A stretch of DNA of 19,156 nt from JAICLV01 sp036380925 (GCA_036380925.1 DASVDW010000058.1:1-19156); one strand, 5' to 3'; counted from the first letter of the stretch, positions 10,090-17,279 are shown. The notes: generated by a model from the letters alone, not told the origin. A program made the numbers and translations.

Positions 10090-11427
10090 TTAGGTGCTGG
10101 GCTGAATAGCGCGATCGGGTGAAGTGTGCGTCTGCGCGCGCGACAACGCCCGCCCCAACGGCCCGGCCACCAGGTCGACCTGCCATTCGCGGGCGCCGAG
10201 CGCGCGCAGCGCGTCGCCGACCGAGGCGGCGTCGAGCGGCTCGGGCGGTTGCCAGGAGAGCCGACGGACGAAGTCGGGCGCGAGCAGGTTCTCGGCGGGT
10301 AGGTGGTGCTCGTCGGCGAGCGCCGCCACCGCCGCCTTCGCCGCCGTCAGCCGGTCGGCGGCCGCGCGATCCCGTTCCGCCCAGCGGTGGGCCGGGGGCG
10401 GCCCGTCGGTGTGGCGGGTCTGGTGGGGCAGCTCTGAGTCGGGCAGCGCTAGCGCGGCCTCGATGGCCTGCCACCAGTCGTCGAGGTGCCGGCGCGCCCC
10501 GCGGCCGACGAATTCTTGCGACGAGGCAAGGGCTTTGGCGCTCTTTGGCAGCAGGGTCCCGGCGTGGATGATCGACGCGTCGGGCAGCAGCCGGGTCGGG
10601 GAGACGTCAAGGGCGCGGGCCAGCCGGTCGCGGGTCTGCCACATCGCCCGGACCACCGCCAGCTGGCGGCGGCCGCGCACGCGGTGGATTCCGGACACCC
10701 GCCGCCAGCGGTCGACCGCCGGCGCGGGCGGCGGCGTCGTCCGGACGTGCTCGAACTCCTCGCGCGCCCATCCGAGCTTGCCCTGCCGGTCGAGCTCGGC
10801 TTCCAGCAGGTCGCGCAGCTCGAGCAGCACCTCGACGTCGAGGGCGGCGTAGCGCAGCCACGGCTCTGGCAGCGGCCGCTTCGACCAGTCGGCGGCGGAG
10901 TGGCTTTTCTCCATGCGTTGGCCGAGCAGGTTCTCGACCATCGTCGCCAGCCCGACCCGAGGAAATCCGGCGAGCCGGCCGGCCAGTTCGGTGTCGAACA
11001 AGGACGACGGGCGCATGCCGACCTCGGCGAGGCAGGGCAGGTCCTGGTTCGCCGCGTGCACGATCCACTCGGCGGCGCCGACGGCGTCGCCGACTTCTGC
11101 CAGGTCGGGGCAGCCGACCGGGTCGATGAGAAAGGAGCCGGCGCCGTCACGGCGAAGCTGGACCAGGTACGCCCGGTGGCCGTACCGGTAGCTGGACGCG
11201 CGCTCCGCGTCGACCGCCACCGCTCCACGGCCGGCGGCAAGCGCGCGCGCCGCGACGTGCAGCGCGTCGGGCCGGTCGATCACCGGCGGCACGCCGTCGC
11301 GCAACACCAGCAGGGGCGCGAGCTCCTCGGCCAACACCGGCGTGATCGCGTCGGCGAGCGTCGTGGCGGGGGTCAGTTGTGGCGACGGCGCCGGTGCGGG
11401 TGCAGGCCGGGCCGCCGATTCGGACAT
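10090..11427 (-). CDS. rnd: Ribonuclease D family 3'-5' exonuclease with HRDC domain
   Basis: 445 aa, cytosolic; a DEDDy exonuclease expected to trim 3' ends of tRNA and other structured RNAs with two metal ions. Acidic motifs: D73-x-E75 (AVAVDAERASSYRYG), D129 (HAANQDLPCLAE), and Y193 with D197 (LRYAALDVEVL), so the tyrosine-class active site is complete. DTELAGRLAGFPRVGLATMV is typical of the family. An HRDC domain follows (about 245-325, starting at VSGIHRVRGRRQLAVVRAMW), then a C-terminal helical extension. The N-terminal 20 residues are Ala/Pro-rich and low complexity. The ATG at 11427 has no usable ribosome site, but TACCGT lies 6 nt upstream, suggesting a leaderless transcript. The response regulator ends 67 nt upstream on the same strand. 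M. tuberculosis Rv2681 next to dxs1 is the remembered syntenic homologue. Confidence 0.95.
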   Translation of the reverse strand: MSESAARPAPAPAPSPQLTPATTLADAITPVLAEELAPLLVLRDGVPPVIDRPDALHVAARALAAGRGAVAVDAERASSYRYGHRAYLVQLRRDGAGSFLIDPVGCPDLAEVGDAVGAAEWIVHAANQDLPCLAEVGMRPSSLFDTELAGRLAGFPRVGLATMVENLLGQRMEKSHSAADWSKRPLPEPWLRYAALDVEVLLELRDLLEAELDRQGKLGWAREEFEHVRTTPPPAPAVDRWRRVSGIHRVRGRRQLAVVRAMWQTRDRLARALDVSPTRLLPDASIIHAGTLLPKSAKALASSQEFVGRGARRHLDDWWQAIEAALALPDSELPHQTRHTDGPPPAHRWAERDRAAADRLTAAKAAVAALADEHHLPAENLLAPDFVRRLSWQPPEPLDAASVGDALRALGAREWQVDLVAGPLGRALSRAQTHTSPDRAIQPST

Positions 11428-11433
11428 AGCCCT

Positions 11434-11439
11434 ACGGTA
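11434..11439 (-). promoter_or_regulatory. -10 element TACCGT for rnd (leaderless)
   Basis: On the minus strand TACCGT is followed by AGGGCT and then the ATG at 11427. The AGGG is too close to the start to act as a normal ribosome site, so a leaderless start is the better reading. Confidence 0.4.
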
Positions 11440-11494
11440 CGACGGGAGGTCGTCGCCGAGCGTGCAGGTGCGGTCGTGTTCCGACCGCGCCGGA

Positions 11495-12172
11495 CTAGCG
11501 GATGACGCCGGCGCGCATGGCGAGCGCGACCATCTCGGCGCGGTCGCCGGTGCCGAGCTTGCGGGCGATGCGGGCCAGGTGGCTCTTCACGGTGAGCGCC
11601 GACAAGCCGAGCTCGTCGCCGATCTCCTTGTTCGAGCGACCGTCCGCGACCAGCTTCAAGACCTCTACCTCACGGCCGGAAAGCTCGCCGACGCCCTCGT
11701 TGGTCGGGCTGTTGCGAAGGCCGGCGGCCAGCAACGACGCGACCGACGGGTCGGCGTACACCCCGCCGTCCAACACCCGGCGGACGCCGTCGGCGACGAC
11801 GACCGGTGAGGCGGACTTCAGCAGGTAACCCTGCGCGCCTGCGACGAACGCGGCGCGGACGGAATACGGGTCGTCGGCGGCCGACAGCACGACCAGCCGC
11901 GGCCAGCCGGCGCTGCGCAACTCGGCGAGCAGGTCGAGGCCGGAACCGTCGGGCAGGCCGACGTCGACGACGCACAGGTCACGGGGCCCGCTCGCCCGGG
12001 CGCGGGCGCGGGCCTCGGCGACGCTTGCCGCCTCGACGATCTCGCGCGCCCCCATGGCGGTGAGGCGACTCACCATCGACTCGCGGACCAGCGGGTGGTC
12101 GTCGACGACCATCGCGGTGAATCCGGCGGAGTTCTCCGGCTGGGGCGGCACGTGCTCGACCAACGCCGTCAC
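11495..12172 (-). CDS. NarL/FixJ-family response regulator with LuxR-type DNA-binding domain
   Basis: 225 aa cytosolic transcription factor. The receiver domain (about 18-135) has D24/D25, phospho-acceptor D70 (CVVDVGLPDGSG), S97 and K119 (YLLKSA), so the phosphorylation pocket is complete. The LuxR helix-turn-helix covers about 163-222 (LSGREVEVLKLVADGRSNKEIGDELGLSALTVKSHLARI). The GTG at 12172 is supported by GAGGAGG 6 nt upstream (complement of 12179-12185), the strongest ribosome site in the window. It diverges from the subtilase-sensor-kinase operon across 302 bp; the HisKA_3-type kinase at 15551 is the natural partner because that kinase class usually works with NarL-type regulators. 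By position (between rnd and DUF3000/hemE) it may correspond to Streptomyces whiI, an orphan regulator whose pocket is, as I recall, degenerate; here it is intact. Confidence 0.94.
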   Translation of the reverse strand: MTALVEHVPPQPENSAGFTAMVVDDHPLVRESMVSRLTAMGAREIVEAASVAEARARARASGPRDLCVVDVGLPDGSGLDLLAELRSAGWPRLVVLSAADDPYSVRAAFVAGAQGYLLKSASPVVVADGVRRVLDGGVYADPSVASLLAAGLRNSPTNEGVGELSGREVEVLKLVADGRSNKEIGDELGLSALTVKSHLARIARKLGTGDRAEMVALAMRAGVIR

Positions 12173-12474
12173 CCCGGACCTCCTCGCGTGCAGGGCCGCG
12201 TTCTCATCGCGGCCGACCTGTCCCCGAACTGCTTACGAACCATCCATCGGACGGCGTGGGCCGCGGCTGAAGCTTTGGCGCAATCCGGCTGCTGCGAGTG
12301 CGCGGCCCGGCTACTCCCTGAGGTCGCGGCTAAGGTCACCGCACGGTTGCGCCGAGAGGGCTTGCGAGCGCTGTGCGGCTACTCCGACCGGGCGGTATCG
12401 GCGCGTGACACAACAGATGGGCGCGCGGAATGCCGACACAGATCACGGAATCCGACTGCGCTGGGGAGACGAAG
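12173..12474. promoter_or_regulatory. 302-bp divergent intergenic region, response regulator / subtilase operon
   Basis: No convincing gene on either strand. It carries the response regulator's GAGGAGG (minus strand, 12179-12185) and the subtilase GGGGAG (12463-12468). An imperfect direct repeat, TGCGAG...CGGCTACTCC, occurs at 12293-12317 and 12363-12385; the shared 10-mer CGGCTACTCC starts at 12308 and 12376. TAAGGT at 12331-12336 is the only plus-strand TAnnnT I would consider as a -10, and it sits between the repeat copies. A target site for the divergent regulator is plausible but unproven. Confidence 0.4.
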
Positions 12475-14127
12475 GTGACTGTGATCCGCTCTGCCAACAA
12501 GGCCAACCGGCTGCTGGCGGTGGTTTCGGCGTTCGGGCTGGTGAGCGGCTTGTCGCTGGTCACCGGCGGATCCGCGCTCGCGGCGAGCGGCGGCTCGGCC
12601 GGCGGGGGCCACCAGCAGGCGGTCGTCGCCCTGGCGGGCGGCTCCGCGGTCACCGTGCCGGGCGTGCGGGTGCAGGCGCTGCTGCCCGCGGTGCACAGCG
12701 AGATCGTCACCGGAGACGCGGCTTCGCTGGCCGCGCTCGCGCAGGCGCCGGGCGTGCTCGGGGTCTCCCCGAATGCCGCCGCGCATCTTGAGGGCTACGG
12801 CTACGGACCGGCTCAACGCGACAACCGGTGGGACCACAGCGACAACGGCAAGCATGGCAATCCGCACGACGCGCCGTCGCCGGCGGACGGCGGCGTCCTC
12901 GCGGCGTCGACGCTGGGCGGCAGTGCGGGCCAGCCGGGTGCCGGTGACGGCGTCACCGTCGCCTTGATCGACACCGGCGTCACCGACACCGACGCCCTTA
13001 ACCGCGCGTCCGGCCGGCTCGTCGACGCGGTCGACACCTCCGGTTTGAACAACGACGACGGCGTCATCGAGGAGCACGGCACCTTCACCGACGGCTACGG
13101 CCACGGCACGTTCATGGCGTCGCTGATCGCCGGCGGCGTGGTCGACGGCACAGGGGACCTCGCGCTTGGCGTCGCGCCGGGGGCCACGGTCGACGTCGTC
13201 AAGGTCGCCGACGACGAGGGCAACACCTCGCTGGCCGCCGTCCTCGCTGGGTTGAACTGGGTGGCCACCCACTCCGACTCCGTCGACGTCGCGAACCTGT
13301 CGCTCGCCGTTGACCGGCCGAGCGGCCAATACGGCATCGATCCGCTGAACTTCGCGGTCACCCTCACCCGCGCGGCCGGCGTGACCGTCGTGGTGGCGGC
13401 GGGCAACACGCCAGGCGTGGTCGGCGACCCAGGCTTCGACCCGGCGGCGCTGACCGTCGGCGCCGCTGACACCACCGGCGACCAGGCCGCCGTCGCGTCC
13501 TTCAGCGGCTACGCCAACGTCGACGGCGTGGCCAAGCCGGACGTCGTGGCAGCAGGCGTGAACATCCTCGGCGAGATGCCGGACGGCGCGCTGATCAGCC
13601 AGCAGCACCCGACGGCCCGCCAGCCCAGCGGCCTGTTCCGCGGCTCCGGGACCAGTCAGTCGACCGCGCTGGTGAGCGGCCTGGCGGCGCTGTACCTGCA
13701 GGCCCACGAGGGGGCCAGCCCGTATGAGGTGAAGGCGGCGATCCGCGGCGCGGCCACCAAGGTCGGCAACGGCAAGACGGACGGGCAGGGCCTGGTCGCG
13801 GTGCCGACCGGCACGGCCTACGACCCGTCCAACACCGGCGAGCAGGGTCTGAACCTCGCCAAGTGGTACTCGACCGCCAACATTTGGGGCCCGTTCTGGC
13901 TCGGCGCCGACCCCGACACCGACGCCTGGAACGTGCGCAACTGGACGGTGCGGAACTGGACCGTGCGCAACTGGACGGCGCGGCACTGGCTGGCCCGGAA
14001 CTGGACGGCGCGCAACTGGACCGCGCGCAACTGGACCGCGCGCAACTGGACGGTGCGCAACTGGACCGCGCGGAACTGGACGGTGCGCAACTGGGCCGCC
14101 GCCTCCTGGGACGGCGGAGTCTCATGA
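12475..14127 (+). CDS. Secreted S8 (subtilisin-like) serine peptidase with C-terminal Trp-Arg pentad repeats
   Basis: 550 aa pre-protein. Residues 1-36 form a Sec signal peptide: basic region with K9 and R12, hydrophobic core LLAVVSAFGLVSGLSLV, ALA cleavage site at 34-36. A short propeptide-like segment (LASLAALAQAPGVLGVSPN-type, about 60-100) resembles the end of an I9 domain. The catalytic triad is D166 (VALIDTGV), H210 (GYGHGTFMAS) and S394 (GSGTSQSTALVSG), with oxyanion N311 (VVVAAGNTP), so it should be active. The serine motif is GTSQS rather than GTSMA. A linker (about 440-484) leads to residues 485-545, where Trp recurs every five residues. GTG 12475 is chosen because GGGGAG lies 6 nt upstream and the signal peptide follows directly; ATG 12430 lacks a ribosome site. 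The stop overlaps the next ATG (ATGA). Natural substrate unknown. Confidence 0.93.
   Translation: MTVIRSANKANRLLAVVSAFGLVSGLSLVTGGSALAASGGSAGGGHQQAVVALAGGSAVTVPGVRVQALLPAVHSEIVTGDAASLAALAQAPGVLGVSPNAAAHLEGYGYGPAQRDNRWDHSDNGKHGNPHDAPSPADGGVLAASTLGGSAGQPGAGDGVTVALIDTGVTDTDALNRASGRLVDAVDTSGLNNDDGVIEEHGTFTDGYGHGTFMASLIAGGVVDGTGDLALGVAPGATVDVVKVADDEGNTSLAAVLAGLNWVATHSDSVDVANLSLAVDRPSGQYGIDPLNFAVTLTRAAGVTVVVAAGNTPGVVGDPGFDPAALTVGAADTTGDQAAVASFSGYANVDGVAKPDVVAAGVNILGEMPDGALISQQHPTARQPSGLFRGSGTSQSTALVSGLAALYLQAHEGASPYEVKAAIRGAATKVGNGKTDGQGLVAVPTGTAYDPSNTGEQGLNLAKWYSTANIWGPFWLGADPDTDAWNVRNWTVRNWTVRNWTARHWLARNWTARNWTARNWTARNWTVRNWTARNWTVRNWAAASWDGGVS
13927..14109 (+). repeat. 15-bp coding tandem repeat encoding W-[TNL]-[VA]-R-[NH] pentads
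   Basis: TGG recurs every 15 bp from 13927 to 14107 (13 Trp). The first eleven units read W-x-[VA]-R-[NH]: WNVRN, WTVRN twice, WTARH, WLARN, WTARN three times, WTVRN, WTARN, WTVRN. A degenerate WAAAS and the terminal WDGGVS follow. W and R are invariant in the eleven units. Thr (ACG/ACC) and Arg (CGC/CGG) codons vary synonymously, which suggests that the peptide, not only the DNA, is kept. The array adds about eleven positive charges at the extreme C-terminus of the protease. Confidence 0.97.
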
Positions 14128-15554
14128 GCCGTGGTTGGCGGTTGCGGGCGGTTGACCTACTGTGCGTCGCCGCCGCAGCGCTGCTGCTGCCCTCGACGCC
14201 GTGGGGTCACCCCAGCGCCGTCGGCTTCGCGCTGCTGCTGGTGGCGATCGGGTTCTCCAACACCGCGCTCATCCATGTCACGGTCGCGCGGCAGCGGGTC
14301 AGCTTCACCCTCACCGAAGGTCTGATCGCTGGCGCCTACCTGATGGCGCCGGGCGCGTGGATCATCGTTCCCGCGGTGGTCGGGCTGATCCCGATGCTGG
14401 TCATCAACAAGTCGTCGGCGTTGAAGATTCAGCACAACGTGGCGCAGTACATCGTGGCCACGTCACTCGCGTCGTACGTCGTCCACGCCCTGCACGACAC
14501 GATCCCGGCCTGCGTTGTCGGCATGGCCGCGTGGTGGGTGGCGAGTCAGATCATGTCGGCCATCCCGCTGTCGATCATGAGCGGCGAGAGCTTCCGCACC
14601 ATGCTCTTCGAAGACGCCGCGCTGCACGCCGTGCACGCCGGCGGCACCATGAGCATCGGCCTGTTGGCCGCGTGGCTGTCGATCAACGCGCCGTTCGGCC
14701 TGCTCGGGCTGCTGGTTCCGATCGTGCTGCTGTGGATCTCCTTTGACGAGCAGACGTCCAAGAGCGGCGAGGCCCGGCTGTTCGCCGAGCTGGCCCGAGG
14801 CCAGGAGCAGGCCATCACCCACTCCGTCGACGTGTCGGCGCGCGTCGTGCTCACCGCGGCCGCGCGGGTGCTCGGCGGCGCGGACGTCGAGTTGATCGTC
14901 GTCGAGCACGAAGGACCGGTCATCTACTCCGGCGACGAGTCGGGCCGCACCGACCGGCGCGGCGACGAGAACGCGTTCGACCTGCCGTGGGTGCTGCGCG
15001 CGCTTGGCGCGCGCGGGGTGCTGACCGGCGTCGAGGCCGGCCGGCCGTTCTGCTCCGCTGTCGTCGGCGACCACGACCAGCCGATGGCGGTGCTGATCGC
15101 GCGCCGTCCGGAGGGCAGCGGCGGGTTCGGGCGGCGTGAGGCGGCGTTGGCCGGAGTGCTTGTCGGGCAAGCGAAATCGTGGCTCTCGGTGGCCGAGCTC
15201 GCCGCGTCTCGCGATCAGGCGGTCGCCCGGGCCGACGCGGCCGACGAGGCCGCGCGCTCCATCGGCGACATGGGCGCCGACACCGCGCCCGCCTTGGGCA
15301 TGCTGCGTGACTCGGCGACCCGGCTCGCCAGGCTGGCGACCACGTCGTCCGCGCACGAGGCGGTCACCGACATCGTCGACGAGCTGCACTCCGTGGAGCG
15401 CGCGGTGGCGTCGCTGCTCGGCGCGATCGCGCTGGCCGCCGACCCGTCGCTGCGCGACCTTGAGGACGAGCTCGACCTCGCGGCCGCTCCCGTGCGCCGC
15501 GACGAAGACTGGACGACGACGGGCCTGCTGGCGCCGTCCGAGCTGGTTCGGTGA
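14124..15554 (+). CDS. Multi-spanning membrane protein with GAF-like domain and kinase-like helical tail, no ATPase domain
   Basis: 476 aa. About six to seven hydrophobic segments lie within residues 8-210 (including LLCVAAAALLLP, VGFALLLVAIGF, IIVPAVVGLIPMLVI and GLLGLLVPIVLLWI). A cytosolic part follows: about 225-355 looks GAF-like (VLTAAARVLGGADVELIVVEHEG ... VLIARRP), then helices of about 355-450. The last helices contain IGDMGADTAPALGMLRDS and DELHSVERAVASLLGAIALA, which loosely resemble kinase dimerisation helices; H422 sits in ELHS, but no N, G1 or G2 ATP-binding boxes follow. ATG 14124 overlaps the subtilase stop by 4 bp, and its TGA overlaps the kinase GTG by 4 bp, so the three proteins are co-translated. 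I infer a membrane sensor or adaptor for the kinase. Domain boundaries are estimates by eye. Confidence 0.8.
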   Translation: MSRGWRLRAVDLLCVAAAALLLPSTPWGHPSAVGFALLLVAIGFSNTALIHVTVARQRVSFTLTEGLIAGAYLMAPGAWIIVPAVVGLIPMLVINKSSALKIQHNVAQYIVATSLASYVVHALHDTIPACVVGMAAWWVASQIMSAIPLSIMSGESFRTMLFEDAALHAVHAGGTMSIGLLAAWLSINAPFGLLGLLVPIVLLWISFDEQTSKSGEARLFAELARGQEQAITHSVDVSARVVLTAAARVLGGADVELIVVEHEGPVIYSGDESGRTDRRGDENAFDLPWVLRALGARGVLTGVEAGRPFCSAVVGDHDQPMAVLIARRPEGSGGFGRREAALAGVLVGQAKSWLSVAELAASRDQAVARADAADEAARSIGDMGADTAPALGMLRDSATRLARLATTSSAHEAVTDIVDELHSVERAVASLLGAIALAADPSLRDLEDELDLAAAPVRRDEDWTTTGLLAPSELVR

Positions 15555-16660
15555 ACGCGCGCCGCATCAAAGAGGGGCTGCCGCTCGCTGTGTGGGCCGG
15601 CGGCCTCGTCGGTTTCGGCTGCCTGGTCACGATGGGGGCGATGATCGTCGGGCTGCACGCGGCCGGACGGCTCGACCGCTCCGCGCTTGTCACCCTCGGC
15701 GTCGCGCTGTTGGCGGCCTCCGTGGCCACCTCGTTGGGAGCGTTTGCGGGCGCGCGGTTCGCCAGCGTCATCCGGCAGCTGCGCGACGACGCGGTGCGCC
15801 GGCTTCAAGACCCGGCCGGCGCCGGACTCGATTCCACCGAGGGCCGCATCGCGGTCAGCGCGAGCGTCGAGTTGCTCGCGCTCGCGCGCACCCTCGACGC
15901 GTTGCACCTGCGGGTCAGGGTCGCGGACGACGTGGCGGCGCGGCACCGCCGCACCGCCGAGACGGCCAGCGCGGGCATGTTCGAGCTGCTGTCCGGCCTG
16001 GTGGCCGCGGAAGAATCCGCGCGCGGCCAGCTGTCCGCGGAGTTGCACGACACGGTCGCCCAGACGCTGATGCTGGCCCGCAGCCGGCTGTCGGCGCCGG
16101 ACGTGGACGCCCGCGATGTGCGAAACGCCGGGGAGTTGGTCGCCGAGGCCGAAGACCAGGTGCGCGCGGTCATGGCCCGGACCCGACCGCCGGCGCTGCG
16201 CGACGGCGACCTGGCGCAGGCCGTGCTCGCGCTGCGCGACGATCTCAACCAGCGGTACGGGCTCGAGGTCGAGATCGAGTGGCCGAGCTCGCCGTATCCG
16301 TTGCCGCTGGTCACGGCGGTGACTCTCTACCGGTTCTTCCAGGAGTCGCTGCTCAACGTGGTCAAGCACGCGGACGTCGACCTCGCGTCGGTCTGCCTCG
16401 CCGTCGACGAGCAGACCGTGCAGGCGAGCGTGCACGACGACGGTCCCGGGTTCGACCCCGAGCAGGTGAGGCCCGAGCGCGGCCGGCACGTCGGTCTTGG
16501 GCTGTTGCGGGAGCGGGTCCGGCTGGCCGGGGGGTCGCTGTCGGTCGACTCGTGGCCCGGTCAAGGGACGACGCTCACGCTGTCGATGCCGCGCGCCTCG
16601 TTGTCGGGCGCGCCGACGGCGGGGGCGGCCTACGTCAACCGGCTGGCCGACGCCGGCTAG
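15551..16660 (+). CDS. NarL-type sensor histidine kinase (HisKA_3 / HATPase_c)
   Basis: 369 aa inner-membrane kinase. Two membrane segments (about 12-34 and 45-67) are joined by only about ten residues, so there is essentially no extracellular sensor. A HAMP-like or coiled linker (68-150) leads to the dimerisation domain with phospho-acceptor H166 in ESARGQLSAELHDTVAQTL. The ATPase domain has an N box (FFQESLLNVVKHA, N269), G1 (HDDGPGFD, D296-x-G298-x-G300) and G2 (HVGLGLLRERVRLAGG, GQGTTLTL). All catalytic motifs are present. GTG 15551 overlaps the upstream TGA (GTGA). The probable phosphorylation target is the divergent LuxR-type regulator at 11495-12172, the only response regulator in the window. 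It converges with DUF3000, with 18 bp between the stops and no visible terminator. Confidence 0.95.
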   Translation: MNARRIKEGLPLAVWAGGLVGFGCLVTMGAMIVGLHAAGRLDRSALVTLGVALLAASVATSLGAFAGARFASVIRQLRDDAVRRLQDPAGAGLDSTEGRIAVSASVELLALARTLDALHLRVRVADDVAARHRRTAETASAGMFELLSGLVAAEESARGQLSAELHDTVAQTLMLARSRLSAPDVDARDVRNAGELVAEAEDQVRAVMARTRPPALRDGDLAQAVLALRDDLNQRYGLEVEIEWPSSPYPLPLVTAVTLYRFFQESLLNVVKHADVDLASVCLAVDEQTVQASVHDDGPGFDPEQVRPERGRHVGLGLLRERVRLAGGSLSVDSWPGQGTTLTLSMPRASLSGAPTAGAAYVNRLADAG

Positions 16661-16678
16661 CTGTACTGATCGAGCACG

Positions 16679-17266
16679 TCAGCGGCGGCGGCTGGGCAGC
16701 GCGGCGACGCCGGGCGGCAGCGGGGCGAGACCGGCGGCCGAGGCCAGCACGTCGCCCCACGCCTCGAGGTGCGGCCCGAGGTCGTCGCCGTCGGGAGTCC
16801 AAGACACCCGAAGCTCGACGTGGGCGATCGGCGGACGGGTGGCCATCGTCCCGTAGCTTTCCGAGCTGACCCGCGTGACCGTGCCGCCGAGCGCGCGAAA
16901 CCCCTGCGGCGGGAGGCGTTTTCCGAGCGCCTCGGTGAGCCAGGTCCAGGCGACCGCGGCCAAGAACGGATCGGCCGCCAGCTCCGGCTCGAGCTCCGCT
17001 CGCACATACGCCACGATCCGCGTGCAGCCCTGCCAGGAGTCTTGCCCCGCGGGGTCGTGCAGCACGACGAACCGGCCGGTGGCGATCTCGTCGGCGTGCG
17101 GGTCGCCGACGTCGGCGGTGAGGGCGACCGCGAACGGCGCGAGTCGTTGCGGCGCAGGCGCTTCGGCCAGCCGGATCTCCGAGCGCATGCGGATCGGTCG
17201 CAGGCTTTCGACCGCGCGCGCGAAGACCGCCGGCAGCTCCCGCTGCTGCGCGTCCTTGGCTACCAC
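16679..17266 (-). CDS. DUF3000 family protein
   Basis: 195 aa, soluble, no signal peptide. DUF3000 is an actinobacterial family of unknown function found near hemE and RNase D. Diagnostic stretches are ESLRPIRMRSEIRLAEAPAPQRLAPFAVAL, GRFVVLHDPAGQDSWQG, TRIVAYVRAELEPELAADP and AVAWTWLTEAL. Length is typical. The frame is open upstream to 17491, but that part lies across the divergent transporter gene and is not family-like. The GTG at 17266 has no ribosome site, yet TACGCT ends exactly 7 nt before it, so a leaderless start is preferred. M. tuberculosis Rv2680, between rnd and hemE, is the remembered syntenic counterpart. The family is firm; the function is unknown. Confidence 0.92.
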   Translation of the reverse strand: MVAKDAQQRELPAVFARAVESLRPIRMRSEIRLAEAPAPQRLAPFAVALTADVGDPHADEIATGRFVVLHDPAGQDSWQGCTRIVAYVRAELEPELAADPFLAAVAWTWLTEALGKRLPPQGFRALGGTVTRVSSESYGTMATRPPIAHVELRVSWTPDGDDLGPHLEAWGDVLASAAGLAPLPPGVAALPSRRR

Positions 17267-17273
17267 ACAACGA

Positions 17274-17279
17274 AGCGTA
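17274..17279 (-). promoter_or_regulatory. -10 element TACGCT for DUF3000 (leaderless)
   Basis: On the minus strand TACGCT, then TCGTTGT (7 nt), then the GTG at 17266. No Shine-Dalgarno is present. The element shares a 73-bp divergent region with the EamA promoter. Confidence 0.5.

Noticed and set aside
12430..12474. ATG at 12430 as the subtilase start
   Set aside because: No Shine-Dalgarno before it, while GTG 12475 has GGGGAG at good spacing and begins directly with a signal-peptide n-region.
12095..12478. A small plus-strand gene in the response regulator / subtilase gap
   Set aside because: Its first part is antisense to the response regulator, it has no ribosome site or family features, and it runs into the subtilase start.
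13927..14109. CRISPR-like or intergenic repeat array
   Set aside because: Units are contiguous 15-mers without spacers and lie in frame inside the subtilase gene.
13863..15554. A longer version of the membrane protein starting near 13863 and including an AQLDG/AELDR pentapeptide-like region
   Set aside because: The ATG at 14124 overlaps the subtilase stop in the ATGA form used elsewhere in this operon, the upstream GTG has no ribosome site, and openness follows from the stop-free 15-bp repeat. Kept only as a low-interest finding.
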